The notes under the pieces were generated by a model. It was not told where the DNA came from, did not search any database, and saw only the letters and a program-made list of their open reading frames with translations. Below, in pieces: positions 1-7,716 of a stretch of DNA of 32,231 nt (within the stretch, counting starts at the first letter, position 1; every line of letters starts with the position of its first letter). The stretch lies in the NCBI RefSeq assembly GCF_011008945.1, contig NZ_WYCT01000044.1, positions 1 to 32,231 of the forward strand, written 5' to 3'. This DNA comes from Streptomyces harenosi. GTDB lineage: Bacteria > Actinomycetota > Actinomycetes > Streptomycetales > Streptomycetaceae. The position numbers and the translations under genes were made by a program.

Positions 1-57
1 CCGCAGCCCTGGCGGCGGGGGCCGCCGTCCCGGCGCCCCCCGCCGCCAGGGCTGCGG
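1..57. repeat. Perfect 21-bp inverted repeat at the window edge
   Basis: Bases 1-21 are the exact reverse complement of bases 37-57, with a 15-base loop. The repeat lies inside the Ala/Pro-rich linker codons of the enoyl reductase. It begins exactly at base 1, so it may extend leftwards or may be an assembly fold-back. Confidence 0.9.
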
Positions 58-1346
58 AGGGCCGCCGCGAGCGCGCGCTCGACGCGGAGTCGCTCGGCGC
101 CCGCTCCTTCCGCGAGCGGTACGGGCTGCGCTACGCCTATCTGCTGGGTTCCCTCTACGGCGGCGTGTCCGGCCCGGAGATGCTGAGGTCGGCGGCCAAG
201 GCGGGCCTGCTCGGCTTCCTCGGCGCCGGCGGGCTCACCGTGGACGAGACGGAACGCCACCTGCGCGCCCTGACCGACGACCTGGGCCTCGGCGGCTCCT
301 TCGGCGTCAACGTGCTCTACCGGCACGGAGCGCCGGAACAGGAGGCGGCGCTGGTCGATCTGCTGCTGCGCCGCGGGGTCGGCCTCGTCGAGGCGTCCGG
401 CTTCCCCATGGTCACCGAGGGGCTGGTCCGCTTCCGGCTCAAGGGCGGCCGCATCCTGGCGAAGGTCTCCCGGACCGATGTCGCCGCCGAGTTCCTCGCA
501 CCCCCGCCGCAGGCCCTTGTCGAGCGACTGCTCGCGGCGGGCGCGGTGACGCAGGCCGAGGCACGGGCGGCCGCGGCACGGCCCATGGCGGACGACCTCT
601 GCGTCGAAGCGGCCGGCGGCTGGCTGCACACCACCGCCGATCCGCTGACGCTCCTTCCGGCCGTGCTCCGGCTGCGGGACGAGACCGCCCTGTCCGGCCA
701 CCGCGTGCACGTCGGATGCGCCGGCGGCATCGGCACCCCGGAGGCGGCCGCCGCGGCGTTCCTGCTCGGGGCCGACTTCGTGCTGACCGGATCGGTCAAC
801 CAGTGCTCGGTGGAGGCCGCCACCAGCGACGCCGTCAAGGACCTCCTGCAAGAGGCCGGCGAGTACGACATCGACACCGCCCCCTGGGGCGAGATGTTCG
901 AACTCGGGGTGCGGGCGCGGTACCTCAAGCGCGGCCTGTTCTTCCCCGCCCGCGCCTCGAAGCTCTACGAGCTGTGGCGCCAACACCCCGGCCTCGACGC
1001 GTTCGACGACGACACCCGCGCCCAGGTGCTCGACCGGTACCTGGGCGGCGAGCCGCCGCTGCCCGTGCCCCCGGACGCCGGGCCCCGGGCGGAACTGGCC
1101 GCCCTGCTGCGCCGGTACTTCGAGCGGGGCTTCCGCCTGGCGGTCACGGGCGACGAGCGGTCCCGGGTCGACTACCTGGTCCACTGCGGCCCGGCGATGG
1201 GCGCGTTCAACCAGGCGGTCGCCACCTCGGACCTGCGCGACTGGCGGGCCCGGACGGTCGCAGCAGTTGCCGACACCCTCATGGACGGCGCGGCGGCCCA
1301 CATCACCGGCCGGCTGAGGAGCCTGCACGAGACCCGGGACGCATGA
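1..1346 (+). CDS. PfaD-like trans-acting enoyl reductase, 5' end missing
   Basis: This is the C-terminal part of an FMN-dependent enoyl reductase of the PfaD / nitronate monooxygenase-like family, which reduces ACP-bound enoyl intermediates in trans for PUFA and trans-AT polyketide synthases. The frame is open to the left edge (first full codon at base 3). The GTG at 165 is not the true start, because family-typical sequence precedes it (FRERYGLRYAYLLGSLYGG, bases about 108-167). Downstream are the TIM-barrel motifs GLLGFLGAGGL and HVGCAGGIGTPEAAAAAFLLG, then DFVLTGSVNQ. The first 25 or so visible residues are an Ala/Pro-rich linker, so the reductase may be fused to an upstream domain such as the AT of AT-ER didomain proteins; that is inference. 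Two P450 genes follow on the same strand, consistent with the end of a biosynthetic cluster. Confidence 0.85.
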   Translation, partial: AALAAGAAVPAPPAARAAEGRRERALDAESLGARSFRERYGLRYAYLLGSLYGGVSGPEMLRSAAKAGLLGFLGAGGLTVDETERHLRALTDDLGLGGSFGVNVLYRHGAPEQEAALVDLLLRRGVGLVEASGFPMVTEGLVRFRLKGGRILAKVSRTDVAAEFLAPPPQALVERLLAAGAVTQAEARAAAARPMADDLCVEAAGGWLHTTADPLTLLPAVLRLRDETALSGHRVHVGCAGGIGTPEAAAAAFLLGADFVLTGSVNQCSVEAATSDAVKDLLQEAGEYDIDTAPWGEMFELGVRARYLKRGLFFPARASKLYELWRQHPGLDAFDDDTRAQVLDRYLGGEPPLPVPPDAGPRAELAALLRRYFERGFRLAVTGDERSRVDYLVHCGPAMGAFNQAVATSDLRDWRARTVAAVADTLMDGAAAHITGRLRSLHETRDA

Positions 1347-1453
1347 CCGCGGCCGAAGCGAACGAGCCGCCCCCGACGCGCCCGACCCCGACCACCTCCC
1401 CGCCCGCACGCGGCACCCGGCGCGTGCGCGGACCCGCCTGACAGGAGTGCACC

Positions 1454-2677
1454 ATGACCACCGAAACGCCCAGCGAGCCCTTGATCTTCAACCCGTTCAC
1501 CCCCGACTTCATGAACGACCCCTACCCGCACTACGCGGAGCTGCGCAGGTATGTGCCGGTGCACGAGCACCCGGGCGGCTTCTGGATGCTCTCCCGCTAC
1601 GAGGACGTGTCCGCGCTGATGCGCTCGGGGCTCTCCGTCGAGCAGCGCCATGTCGCCCCGGGCCCGTTCCGCGACGCGTACGCGAAGGCCGGCGTCACGG
1701 ACGAGCCGAGGCTGAAGGGGCTGGCCCTGCTGGACCGCGACGCTCCCGACCACACCCGGCTGCGCAAGCTGGTCACCATGGCCTTCACGGCGCGCGCCGT
1801 CAACGCGATGGAGGGGGAGATCCGCTCCCTCGTCGACGAGGCCCTGGACCGGATCGCCGCGGACGGCGGCGGGGACCTGGTCGAGGCGCTCGCCTTCCCG
1901 CTGCCGTTCACCGTGATCTCGCGGATGCTCGGTATGCCGCCGACCGACACCGTGCGGATGCGCACGCTCACCCACACCCTGATGCGCTCCGTGGAGCCCA
2001 CCACCGACCCCGAGGTGATGAGGGCGGTCGAGGCGGCCGACGCCGAGCTGTTCGACATCGTCGGCGAAGCCGTCGACTGGAAGCGGCGCAACCCGGCCGA
2101 CGACCTGCTCACCGCCCTCATCACCGCCGAGGACCACGGCGACGTCCTCAGCCGGGACGAACTGATCGCCCAGGTCACCATGTTGTACGTGGCAGGACAC
2201 GAGACGACCGTGAACCTGATCTCCGGCGGCACCCTCGCCCTGCTGCGCAACCCCGGCCAACTGCGGCTGCTGCGGGACAAGCCCGAGCTGGAGCAGAACG
2301 CGATCGAGGAACTGCTCCGCTACGACGCCCCCGTGCACAACAGCCGGCGCATCACCCTGGAGCCCTACGAGGTGGGCGGCCACGAGATCCCGCCGGGCTC
2401 GTTCATCCTCGCCAACCTGGCCGGGGCCAACCGGGACGAGTCGTACTTCGGTCCGGACGCGGAGGAGCTGCGGCTGGACCGGGAGAACGCGCGCCGTCAT
2501 GTCTCCTTCGGCGGCGGCATGCACCTGTGCCTCGGCGCGGCGCTGGCCCGCATCGAGGGCAGGGTGGCCATCGGCGAGCTGGTGCGGCGCTTCCCCGGCC
2601 TGGAACTGGCGGGCGAGGTCGAGTGGAACGGCCTGCTGAGCCTGCGCGGGGCGGCACGGCTGCCCGTTCGGGTATGA
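1454..2677 (+). CDS. Cytochrome P450 (first of two)
   Basis: A 407-residue bacterial class I P450, probably a hydroxylase or epoxidase tailoring a secondary metabolite. Visible motifs are the I-helix oxygen-activation motif AGHETT (247-252), the K-helix ExxR pair (E286, R289), and the heme loop FGGGMHLCLG with Cys359 as the thiolate ligand. Length is normal for the family and no key residue is missing. The start is supported by an AGGAG 7 bases or so before the ATG. It follows the enoyl reductase by 107 bases on the same strand. No ferredoxin or ferredoxin reductase gene is nearby, so electrons must come from partners encoded elsewhere. The substrate cannot be deduced. Confidence 0.95.
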   Translation: MTTETPSEPLIFNPFTPDFMNDPYPHYAELRRYVPVHEHPGGFWMLSRYEDVSALMRSGLSVEQRHVAPGPFRDAYAKAGVTDEPRLKGLALLDRDAPDHTRLRKLVTMAFTARAVNAMEGEIRSLVDEALDRIAADGGGDLVEALAFPLPFTVISRMLGMPPTDTVRMRTLTHTLMRSVEPTTDPEVMRAVEAADAELFDIVGEAVDWKRRNPADDLLTALITAEDHGDVLSRDELIAQVTMLYVAGHETTVNLISGGTLALLRNPGQLRLLRDKPELEQNAIEELLRYDAPVHNSRRITLEPYEVGGHEIPPGSFILANLAGANRDESYFGPDAEELRLDRENARRHVSFGGGMHLCLGAALARIEGRVAIGELVRRFPGLELAGEVEWNGLLSLRGAARLPVRV

Positions 2678-2699
2678 GCCGCGGCACACCCGCGGCACC

Positions 2700-2729
2700 C
2701 CCGCGGGGGGCCGCGGGGCCCCCTGCGGG
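2700..2729 (+). terminator. Hairpin between the two P450 genes
   Basis: An 11-bp stem (2700-2710 with 2719-2729, one G-T pair) with an 8-base loop sits 23 bases after the first P450 stop. There is no T-run, so it could terminate, attenuate or stabilise the transcript. Confidence 0.4.
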
Positions 2730-2821
2730 TCCCGCCCGCACCGGACGGCGAGAGCCCGGTACGGGCGGCGGCACGGACAGCGAAGCACGGACAACGGCAG
2801 TGACGAAGAACGGAACGTGGG

Positions 2822-4009
2822 ATGACCAGCGTTGACCACAGCACCGCGAGCACCGTCGCGGACCTCCCGGTCGCCGAGCGGCGGGACGAAGCCTGGCGGA
2901 TCCTGAGCGCCCGGGGAGAGGCGGTGCCCATGGCGGACGGCCTCGCGGTGACCTCCCTCGCCGTCGTCAAGGCGGTGCTCAGGGACCCGGGCCGGTTCTC
3001 CATCCAGAAGGTCTTCGAGGCCGTGGAGACCGGCTACCCGCTCATCCCGCTGGCGTTCGACCCGCCCGAGCAGACCCGCTACCGCCGCATCCTGCAGCCG
3101 TTCTTCAGCCCCCGCCGGATCCGGCCGCTGGAGGAGTCGCTGCGTGCCCAGGCCGTCGGCCTCGTCGAGGCGGTCAAGGCCCGCGGCACCTGCGACTTCG
3201 TCGCCGGCATCGCCGGTCCGTTCCCCGCCCAGGCGCTGTTGACCCTGCTGGGGCTCCCGCTCGAGGACCGCGACCGGTTCATCGGCTGGAAGGACGCGGC
3301 CCTGCAACTGACCGCCGACGCCGCCGGCGAGGTGCCGCTCACCGACGAGGAACGGGCCGCCAAGGTGGAGCAGACCATGGCCATGGGCGGCTACCTGGCG
3401 GAGCTGATACGCACCCGCCGTGCCGACCCCGGCGACGACATCCTCAGCGAGATCCTGGCCCTCCAGGGCGACGACCGCCTGTCCGACGACGAGGCGCTGG
3501 GGGTCTGCCTGATGCTGGTGCTGGCCGGTCTGGAGACCGTCACCGACGCACTCGCCCTCGGCATGGAACGGCTGGCCACCCACCCCGAGCGGCAGCGGGA
3601 GCTGGCGCGGGACCTCTCCCTCGTCCCCGCCGCCGTGGAGGAACTGCTCCGGCTGGACCCGCCGGCCCCCTTCCTGCCGCGGATGACCACCGAGGACGTG
3701 GAGATCGGCGGCTGCCCCGTACCGGCCGGGACGCTGATCAACGCCCATCTGAACACGGCCAACCGGGACGAGACCTGCTGGCCGCGGGCCCACGAGATCG
3801 ACTTCCACCGCCCGGAGAACCCGCACACCAGCTTCGGCCTGGGCGTGCACCGCTGCCTGGGCACCCACCTGGCCCGGCTGGAGATGCGGCTGGTGTTCGA
3901 GGAGTGGCACCGCCGGATCCCCCGGTACGCCATCACCGGGGGGACCCCGCACCGGGCCAGGCTGGTCCGCGCCAACCTGGGTCTGGAGTCACTGCACCTG
4001 ACCTTCTGA
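2822..4009 (+). CDS. Cytochrome P450 (second of two)
   Basis: A 395-residue P450 only distantly similar to its neighbour. The I-helix reads AGLETV (235-240), closer to the P450cam form (GLDTV) than to the common AGHETT. ExxR is E274/R277. The heme loop FGLGVHRCLG places the thiolate ligand at Cys345. The N-terminus is shorter and differently organised from the first P450, so this is probably not a recent duplication. It is 144 bases downstream of the first P450 on the same strand. The ATG at 2822 has only a weak purine-rich stretch (GTGGG) before it. Its likely role is oxidative tailoring in the same pathway; the substrate is unknown. Confidence 0.94.
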   Translation: MTSVDHSTASTVADLPVAERRDEAWRILSARGEAVPMADGLAVTSLAVVKAVLRDPGRFSIQKVFEAVETGYPLIPLAFDPPEQTRYRRILQPFFSPRRIRPLEESLRAQAVGLVEAVKARGTCDFVAGIAGPFPAQALLTLLGLPLEDRDRFIGWKDAALQLTADAAGEVPLTDEERAAKVEQTMAMGGYLAELIRTRRADPGDDILSEILALQGDDRLSDDEALGVCLMLVLAGLETVTDALALGMERLATHPERQRELARDLSLVPAAVEELLRLDPPAPFLPRMTTEDVEIGGCPVPAGTLINAHLNTANRDETCWPRAHEIDFHRPENPHTSFGLGVHRCLGTHLARLEMRLVFEEWHRRIPRYAITGGTPHRARLVRANLGLESLHLTF

Positions 4010-4072
4010 GAGGACCACCGCACACGCCGCCACGGCGGCCCGCGCCCCCGGGGTCCGTTCCACGAGGGTGCC

Positions 4073-4107
4073 CGGGCGCGTGCCCGCCCGGCGGCGGCAC
4101 GCGCCCG
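4073..4107 (+). terminator. Hairpin terminator after the P450 pair
   Basis: A perfect 12-bp stem (4073-4084 with 4096-4107) with an 11-base loop lies 63 bases after the P450 stop codon. It is a candidate end of the reductase-P450 transcript. Confidence 0.5.
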
Positions 4108-4159
4108 TCACCGGGGTGTCGGGCCCCGCCGGGCGGCGGTCCGGGCGCGCCGGCCGTGG

Positions 4160-4385
4160 TCAGGGCCGGGACGGCAGCGAGCGGGCCACGCGGAATTCCA
4201 CGTCGTCGATGCGGAAGCCGGGGTGGCCGCGCCGCCGACGGCGCCACCTCGGCCGGCCGGCTCCGCCGGTCCGAGAGCGTCACCCGTCCCGCCGGCGGCA
4301 CCGCGACCGTCTCGATTCCCGCCCCCGTACCCCTGACCGACCACCCGAGCCGCCCGTCACCGCGTCGCGGTTGACGGGCCGTCAC
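4160..4385 (-). pseudogene. Possible C-terminal remnant of a carbohydrate-active enzyme
   Basis: On the minus strand the last codons before a TGA at 4160-4162 read GFRIDDVEFRVARSLPSRP, which resembles the closing beta-strand of a carbohydrate-binding or glycoside hydrolase C-terminal domain. Further upstream, a different frame reads IETVAVPPAGRVTL, a typical all-beta edge. A shift of frame around 4225-4240 would join them. The frame holding the terminal segment has a stop at 4280-4282. No start codon, ribosome site or catalytic domain is present. I read this as a decayed 3' fragment, but it is short and could be chance. Confidence 0.3.
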
Positions 4386-4548
4386 CTCGTCGGCAATACC
4401 CGCTTACCTGACCATAAACCGGTCTAGTCTTTTCCCTGAACCGTCGATGCCTCGTCAACAAGTGGGCCCTCGCGATGCGGTGCGGCAGCCGGTAACGATT
4501 GGGCATCACGGCGGAAATCCCAGCTTCACCGGTTAATCACCGGCTGCC
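4371..4548 (+). promoter_or_regulatory. Control region of the orphan binding protein
   Basis: The segment is less GC-rich than its surroundings. TTGACG (4371-4376) and CAATAC (4394-4399) are 17 bases apart and could form a promoter. ACCGGTCTAG (4418-4427) resembles the left half of the published DasR (dre) consensus, but the right half is absent. Bases 4484-4493 and 4539-4548 form a perfect 10-bp inverted repeat 45 bases apart. All of these are candidates only. Confidence 0.35.
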
Positions 4549-4604
4549 ATAGTGCCGACATCTCACCCGCAGAGCTGAGCCGCGTTCTCGAAGGAGCTGG
4601 GCAC

Positions 4605-5924
4605 ATGGGGAAGAGGAAGGCGCTCACCGGAGCGCTTCTGGCCACCGCGGTCCTGACCGTCGCGGGGTGCAGCGGCACGGGCACGGCCTCCGGCGAGACC
4701 GCCAAGGCGCCCGCCGATCCCGCCGACGCCAGCGGCACCATCACGGTCCTGACATCGCGCACCGACCTCGTCCAGGACGGGACGATGGACCGGTACGCCG
4801 CCGAGTTCAACAAGGTCTACCCCGAGGTGAAGGTGGAGTTCGAGGCCCTCACCGACTACGAGGGGGAGGTCAGGATCCGGATGAACACCGACGACTACGG
4901 CGACGTCCTGATGATCCCCGGTGTCGTCGCCAAGAACGACTACCCGAAGTTCTTCGCGCCCCTGGGCACCGCCGGGGAACTGGGTGCCACGTACCGTTTC
5001 AGCGACAACACCGAGGTCGGCGGCAAGGTGTACGGCATCGCCCAGTTCGGGGCGGCCAACGGCTTCGTCTACAACAAGGCCGTGTGGAAGAAGGCCGGCA
5101 TCACCGAGTGGCCGGCCTCACCCGAGGAGTTCCTGGCGGACCTGCGGACGATCGAGGCCCGGACGGACTCCCTGCCGTACTACACGAACTTCAAGGACGC
5201 CTGGCCGCTGACCGGCTGGACCAACAACGTCGGCTCGGCCGGATGCGACGCCCAGGCCAACAACAAGCTCGCCGGGGCGGTCTCCCCCTGGAAACGGGGC
5301 GGCGATCTGCGTGTGATCGACACGCTCCTGTACGACATCGTCAAGGAAGGGCTGTCCGAGAAGGACCCCAGCACCACCAACTGGGAAGCCTCCAAGGGGA
5401 TGATCGCCAAGGGTGAGATCGCCACCATGCACCTGGGCTCCTGGGCCATCAAGCAGATGCGGGAGGCGGCGGAGAAGGCCGGCACCGACCCCGACGAGAT
5501 CGGGTTCATGCCCTTCCCCGTGCAGAAGGACGGCAGGTTCTGCACCATGGTCGCCAGCGACTACCAGCAGGCGGTCAGCATCCACTCCGAGCACAAGGCC
5601 GCCGCCCGGGCCTGGATCGACTGGTTCACCGACGAGTCGGGCTATTCGGAGAACGAGGGCGCCGTGCCGGCGGTGAAGACCTCGCCCATGCCCAGCACGC
5701 TCGAAGACTTTGTTGACAACGATGTCGCCTTCGTGGAGCGCTCCGATGCGAAGGCCGCCGAGGTGAACGCGATCGACAACGCGGCGGAGATCGGCCTGAA
5801 CAAGCCCGACTACCGCCAGCAGCTGATCGACCTCGCGCGGGGCGCGCGCAAGGGCAGCCTGGAGGACTTCTTCGCCGACCTCGACCGGCGGTGGAACGAG
5901 GCGGCCGCGACGGCCGGCTCCTGA
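4605..5924 (+). CDS. ABC sugar-type solute-binding lipoprotein, orphan
   Basis: A 439-residue family 1 extracellular solute-binding protein, probably binding a carbohydrate. The signal peptide ends in the lipobox VAGC, giving a lipidated Cys22 and an exported, membrane-anchored protein. The mature part has the usual two-lobe pattern, with GTITVLTSR opening the first lobe, KVYGIAQFGAANGFVYNKAVWKKAGI in the hinge region, and GSWAIKQM later. The start has a clear AAGGAG 8 bases before the ATG. Such genes are normally followed by two permease genes; here the next gene is a peptidoglycan amidase, so it is an orphan that must work with distant permeases, has another role, or is the remainder of a deleted operon. 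Confidence 0.85.
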   Translation: MGKRKALTGALLATAVLTVAGCSGTGTASGETAKAPADPADASGTITVLTSRTDLVQDGTMDRYAAEFNKVYPEVKVEFEALTDYEGEVRIRMNTDDYGDVLMIPGVVAKNDYPKFFAPLGTAGELGATYRFSDNTEVGGKVYGIAQFGAANGFVYNKAVWKKAGITEWPASPEEFLADLRTIEARTDSLPYYTNFKDAWPLTGWTNNVGSAGCDAQANNKLAGAVSPWKRGGDLRVIDTLLYDIVKEGLSEKDPSTTNWEASKGMIAKGEIATMHLGSWAIKQMREAAEKAGTDPDEIGFMPFPVQKDGRFCTMVASDYQQAVSIHSEHKAAARAWIDWFTDESGYSENEGAVPAVKTSPMPSTLEDFVDNDVAFVERSDAKAAEVNAIDNAAEIGLNKPDYRQQLIDLARGARKGSLEDFFADLDRRWNEAAATAGS

Positions 5925-5994
5925 GCGGCGGCCCCCCTCGGCCGCGGGCGTCGCGCCCCGTTCGCCGGCGGACCACGCACGGCCGGGAGCACCG

Positions 5995-6013
5995 GCCTCA
6001 CGGCCCGTGAGGC
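5995..6013 (+). terminator. Hairpin after the orphan binding protein
   Basis: Perfect 9-bp arms (5995-6003 and 6005-6013) around one base, 70 bases after the stop codon. The rest of 5925-6169 holds no gene that I can support. Confidence 0.45.
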
Positions 6014-6169
6014 GGGAGCGATCCGCCATCCGGCCCCCGGCCCCTCACCCTCGCGGGGCATCGTGCCGGGGGCACCGGCCGCGTCTCCGTGTCGATGATC
6101 CGACCAACGCCGGGCGGCTGCCACACTCGCGTTCGATCATGCAGCGCTGGCCGGCGAGGGAGTCGACAC

Positions 6170-7399
6170 GTGTGGAGCAGAGCGCGCTGGGCCGCGGGAG
6201 CCGCGGCGGGAACACTGGTCCTCGAGATCTTCTGGGGCGCGGGAGCGCACGGATACAGCGGTGAGGGGGCCGGGGCCCCGCTCAGGGGACTCGACCGGTC
6301 CCGCACGGTACCGATCCCGGCCGTCCGGGACGGTGCCGTGCTGAGCGGGACGGACACCCGCCCCTTCCGCATGCTCGGGGTCACCTGGGACGACCCGGAC
6401 GCCCATCTGACCGCGACGGTGGAGGTGCGCACCCGGGCGATGGGGACGGCACGGTGGTCCGGCTGGCTGAAGTTGGACGGTGACCACGCCCACGGTGAGG
6501 AGACCGCGCTGCGGGGCGGCACCGCCCCGGTGTGGGTGGGACCGTCCGACGGTGTGGAGGTGCGGGTCGGCCCGGCGCCGGACGGCTCGTTCACCCTGCC
6601 CGAGGGGCTGCGGCTGGACCTGGTCGACCCGGGGCCGGGCGGGCCCGCCGGATCCGCCGGGCCCGCGCCGCTGGCCGAGCCGGTGACGGCCTCCCAGGCC
6701 ACCGCGGCCCCGCGCCCGGCGATCGTCTCGCGCGCCGGGTGGGGCGCGGACGAGTCCATCAGCCCGGAAGCCCCCGCCTATCTGCCCGGCGGGGTCAAGG
6801 CGGTGGTGGTCCACCACACCGCCGGATCCAACACCTACACCTGCGCCGAGGCCCCGGCCGTACTGCGCGGGATCCACGCCTACCACGTGCAGCAACTGGG
6901 GTGGAAGGACATCGGCTACAACTTCCTCGTCGACAAGTGCGGCACGCTCTACGAGGGGCGCAAGGGCGGCGTCGACCGCGCGGTCCTTGCGGCGCACGCC
7001 TACGGCTTCAACACGGAGACCAGCGGCATCGCGGTGCTGGGCAACTACACGGACGTCGCCCCACCGGCAGCGGTCCTGGACTCCGTGGCGAAGCTGGCGG
7101 CGTGGAAGCTCGGCCAGTACGGCGTCTCTCCCACGGGCACCACCACGCTGACCGCCGGTGCCGCCGGCCGCAACCACGCCGGCGCGACCTGGGCCAAGGG
7201 AGCCAAGCTGAGCTTCCCCACGATCCACGGGCACCGCGACGGTTACAACACCGAATGTCCCGGCGAGCTGCTCTACGCCCAGCTGCCCGCCATCCGCACC
7301 CGGGCCGCGGCGCTCGCGGCGGACACCTCGGCCCGCAACAGCCGGGGCGGCGCGGTGCCGACGGCCGGACGGAACGTCCGGGCGCTGCCGATGAGCTGA
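6170..7399 (+). CDS. Secreted peptidoglycan recognition protein / N-acetylmuramoyl-L-alanine amidase
   Basis: A PGRP / Amidase_2 family protein, 409 residues from the GTG at 6170. This start has GAGGGAG about 8 bases upstream and begins directly with a signal peptide (WSRARWAAGAAAG, then a hydrophobic stretch and AHG). A longer frame from 6089 adds Arg-rich residues that do not look like protein. The N-terminal half (to about residue 170) is a beta-rich region common in actinobacterial PGRPs. The amidase domain follows: VVVHHTAGSN (His215/216), YNFLVDKCGTLYEGR, HGHRD (His355) and ECPGELL (Cys363). The His-His-Cys zinc site is complete, so it should cleave the lactyl-peptide amide bond of cell wall. 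Its likely role is wall turnover or attack on other bacteria. Confidence 0.9.
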   Translation: MWSRARWAAGAAAGTLVLEIFWGAGAHGYSGEGAGAPLRGLDRSRTVPIPAVRDGAVLSGTDTRPFRMLGVTWDDPDAHLTATVEVRTRAMGTARWSGWLKLDGDHAHGEETALRGGTAPVWVGPSDGVEVRVGPAPDGSFTLPEGLRLDLVDPGPGGPAGSAGPAPLAEPVTASQATAAPRPAIVSRAGWGADESISPEAPAYLPGGVKAVVVHHTAGSNTYTCAEAPAVLRGIHAYHVQQLGWKDIGYNFLVDKCGTLYEGRKGGVDRAVLAAHAYGFNTETSGIAVLGNYTDVAPPAAVLDSVAKLAAWKLGQYGVSPTGTTTLTAGAAGRNHAGATWAKGAKLSFPTIHGHRDGYNTECPGELLYAQLPAIRTRAAALAADTSARNSRGGAVPTAGRNVRALPMS

Positions 7400-7426
7400 G
7401 GCATGGTCCGGGCTGAGGCGTCGTCA

Positions 7427-7461
7427 GGGCAGGGCCGGTCCCGCAGACACCGGCCCTGCCC
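7427..7461 (+). terminator. Strong hairpin terminator after the amidase
   Basis: Perfect 13-bp stem (7427-7439 with 7449-7461), 9-base loop, 27 bases after the stop. No T-run, as is usual in Streptomyces. Confidence 0.7.
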
Positions 7462-7509
7462 CGGCGGGCCCGGCGGTGGTGGTGATTGCAAGAAGTTCTG
7501 TCGGCTTTG

Positions 7510-7557
7510 TTGACGGAGGGTCCGGCGGGCTGCACATTACTTAACGGTAGAACCGTT
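7510..7557 (+). promoter_or_regulatory. Candidate promoter and operator of the SGNH esterase
   Basis: TTGACG (7510-7515) is followed after 17 bases by CACATT (7533-7538). Immediately downstream lies a perfect inverted repeat, AACGGT-aga-ACCGTT (7543-7557), at the expected transcription start. A run of nine C residues follows at 7572-7580. The 7558-7716 leader holds nothing else recognisable. Confidence 0.4.
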
Positions 7558-7716
7558 CAGTAACTCAGTGTCCCCCCCCCGCGTCGCCGGGGTGCGCGCC
7601 GTCCCTGGGCGCGCGACCGCCGTCGACCTCTTCGCCGAGCCGCAGAGTCCCCACCCGTACGCCGCCGGGCACCGCCGTGCCCGGGTCCGGCATGCCCGAC
7701 TCCGAGGAGAGTACGG

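Noticed and set aside
165..1346. GTG at 165 as the start of the enoyl reductase
   Set aside because: The same frame is open to base 3 and encodes family-conserved sequence before the GTG, so the gene begins outside the window.
1172..3952. Long minus-strand frame of 926 codons opposite the P450 genes
   Set aside because: It is antisense to two clear P450 genes with full motifs; long empty antisense frames are a product of high GC third positions.
4418..4433. Full DasR binding site
   Set aside because: Only about 11 of 16 positions agree with the consensus as I recall it, and the right half-site is missing; kept only as a candidate half-site.
6089..6169. N-terminal extension of the peptidoglycan amidase
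   Set aside because: The extra 27 residues are Arg/Cys/Ser-rich, and the GTG at 6170 has both a ribosome site and an immediate signal peptide.
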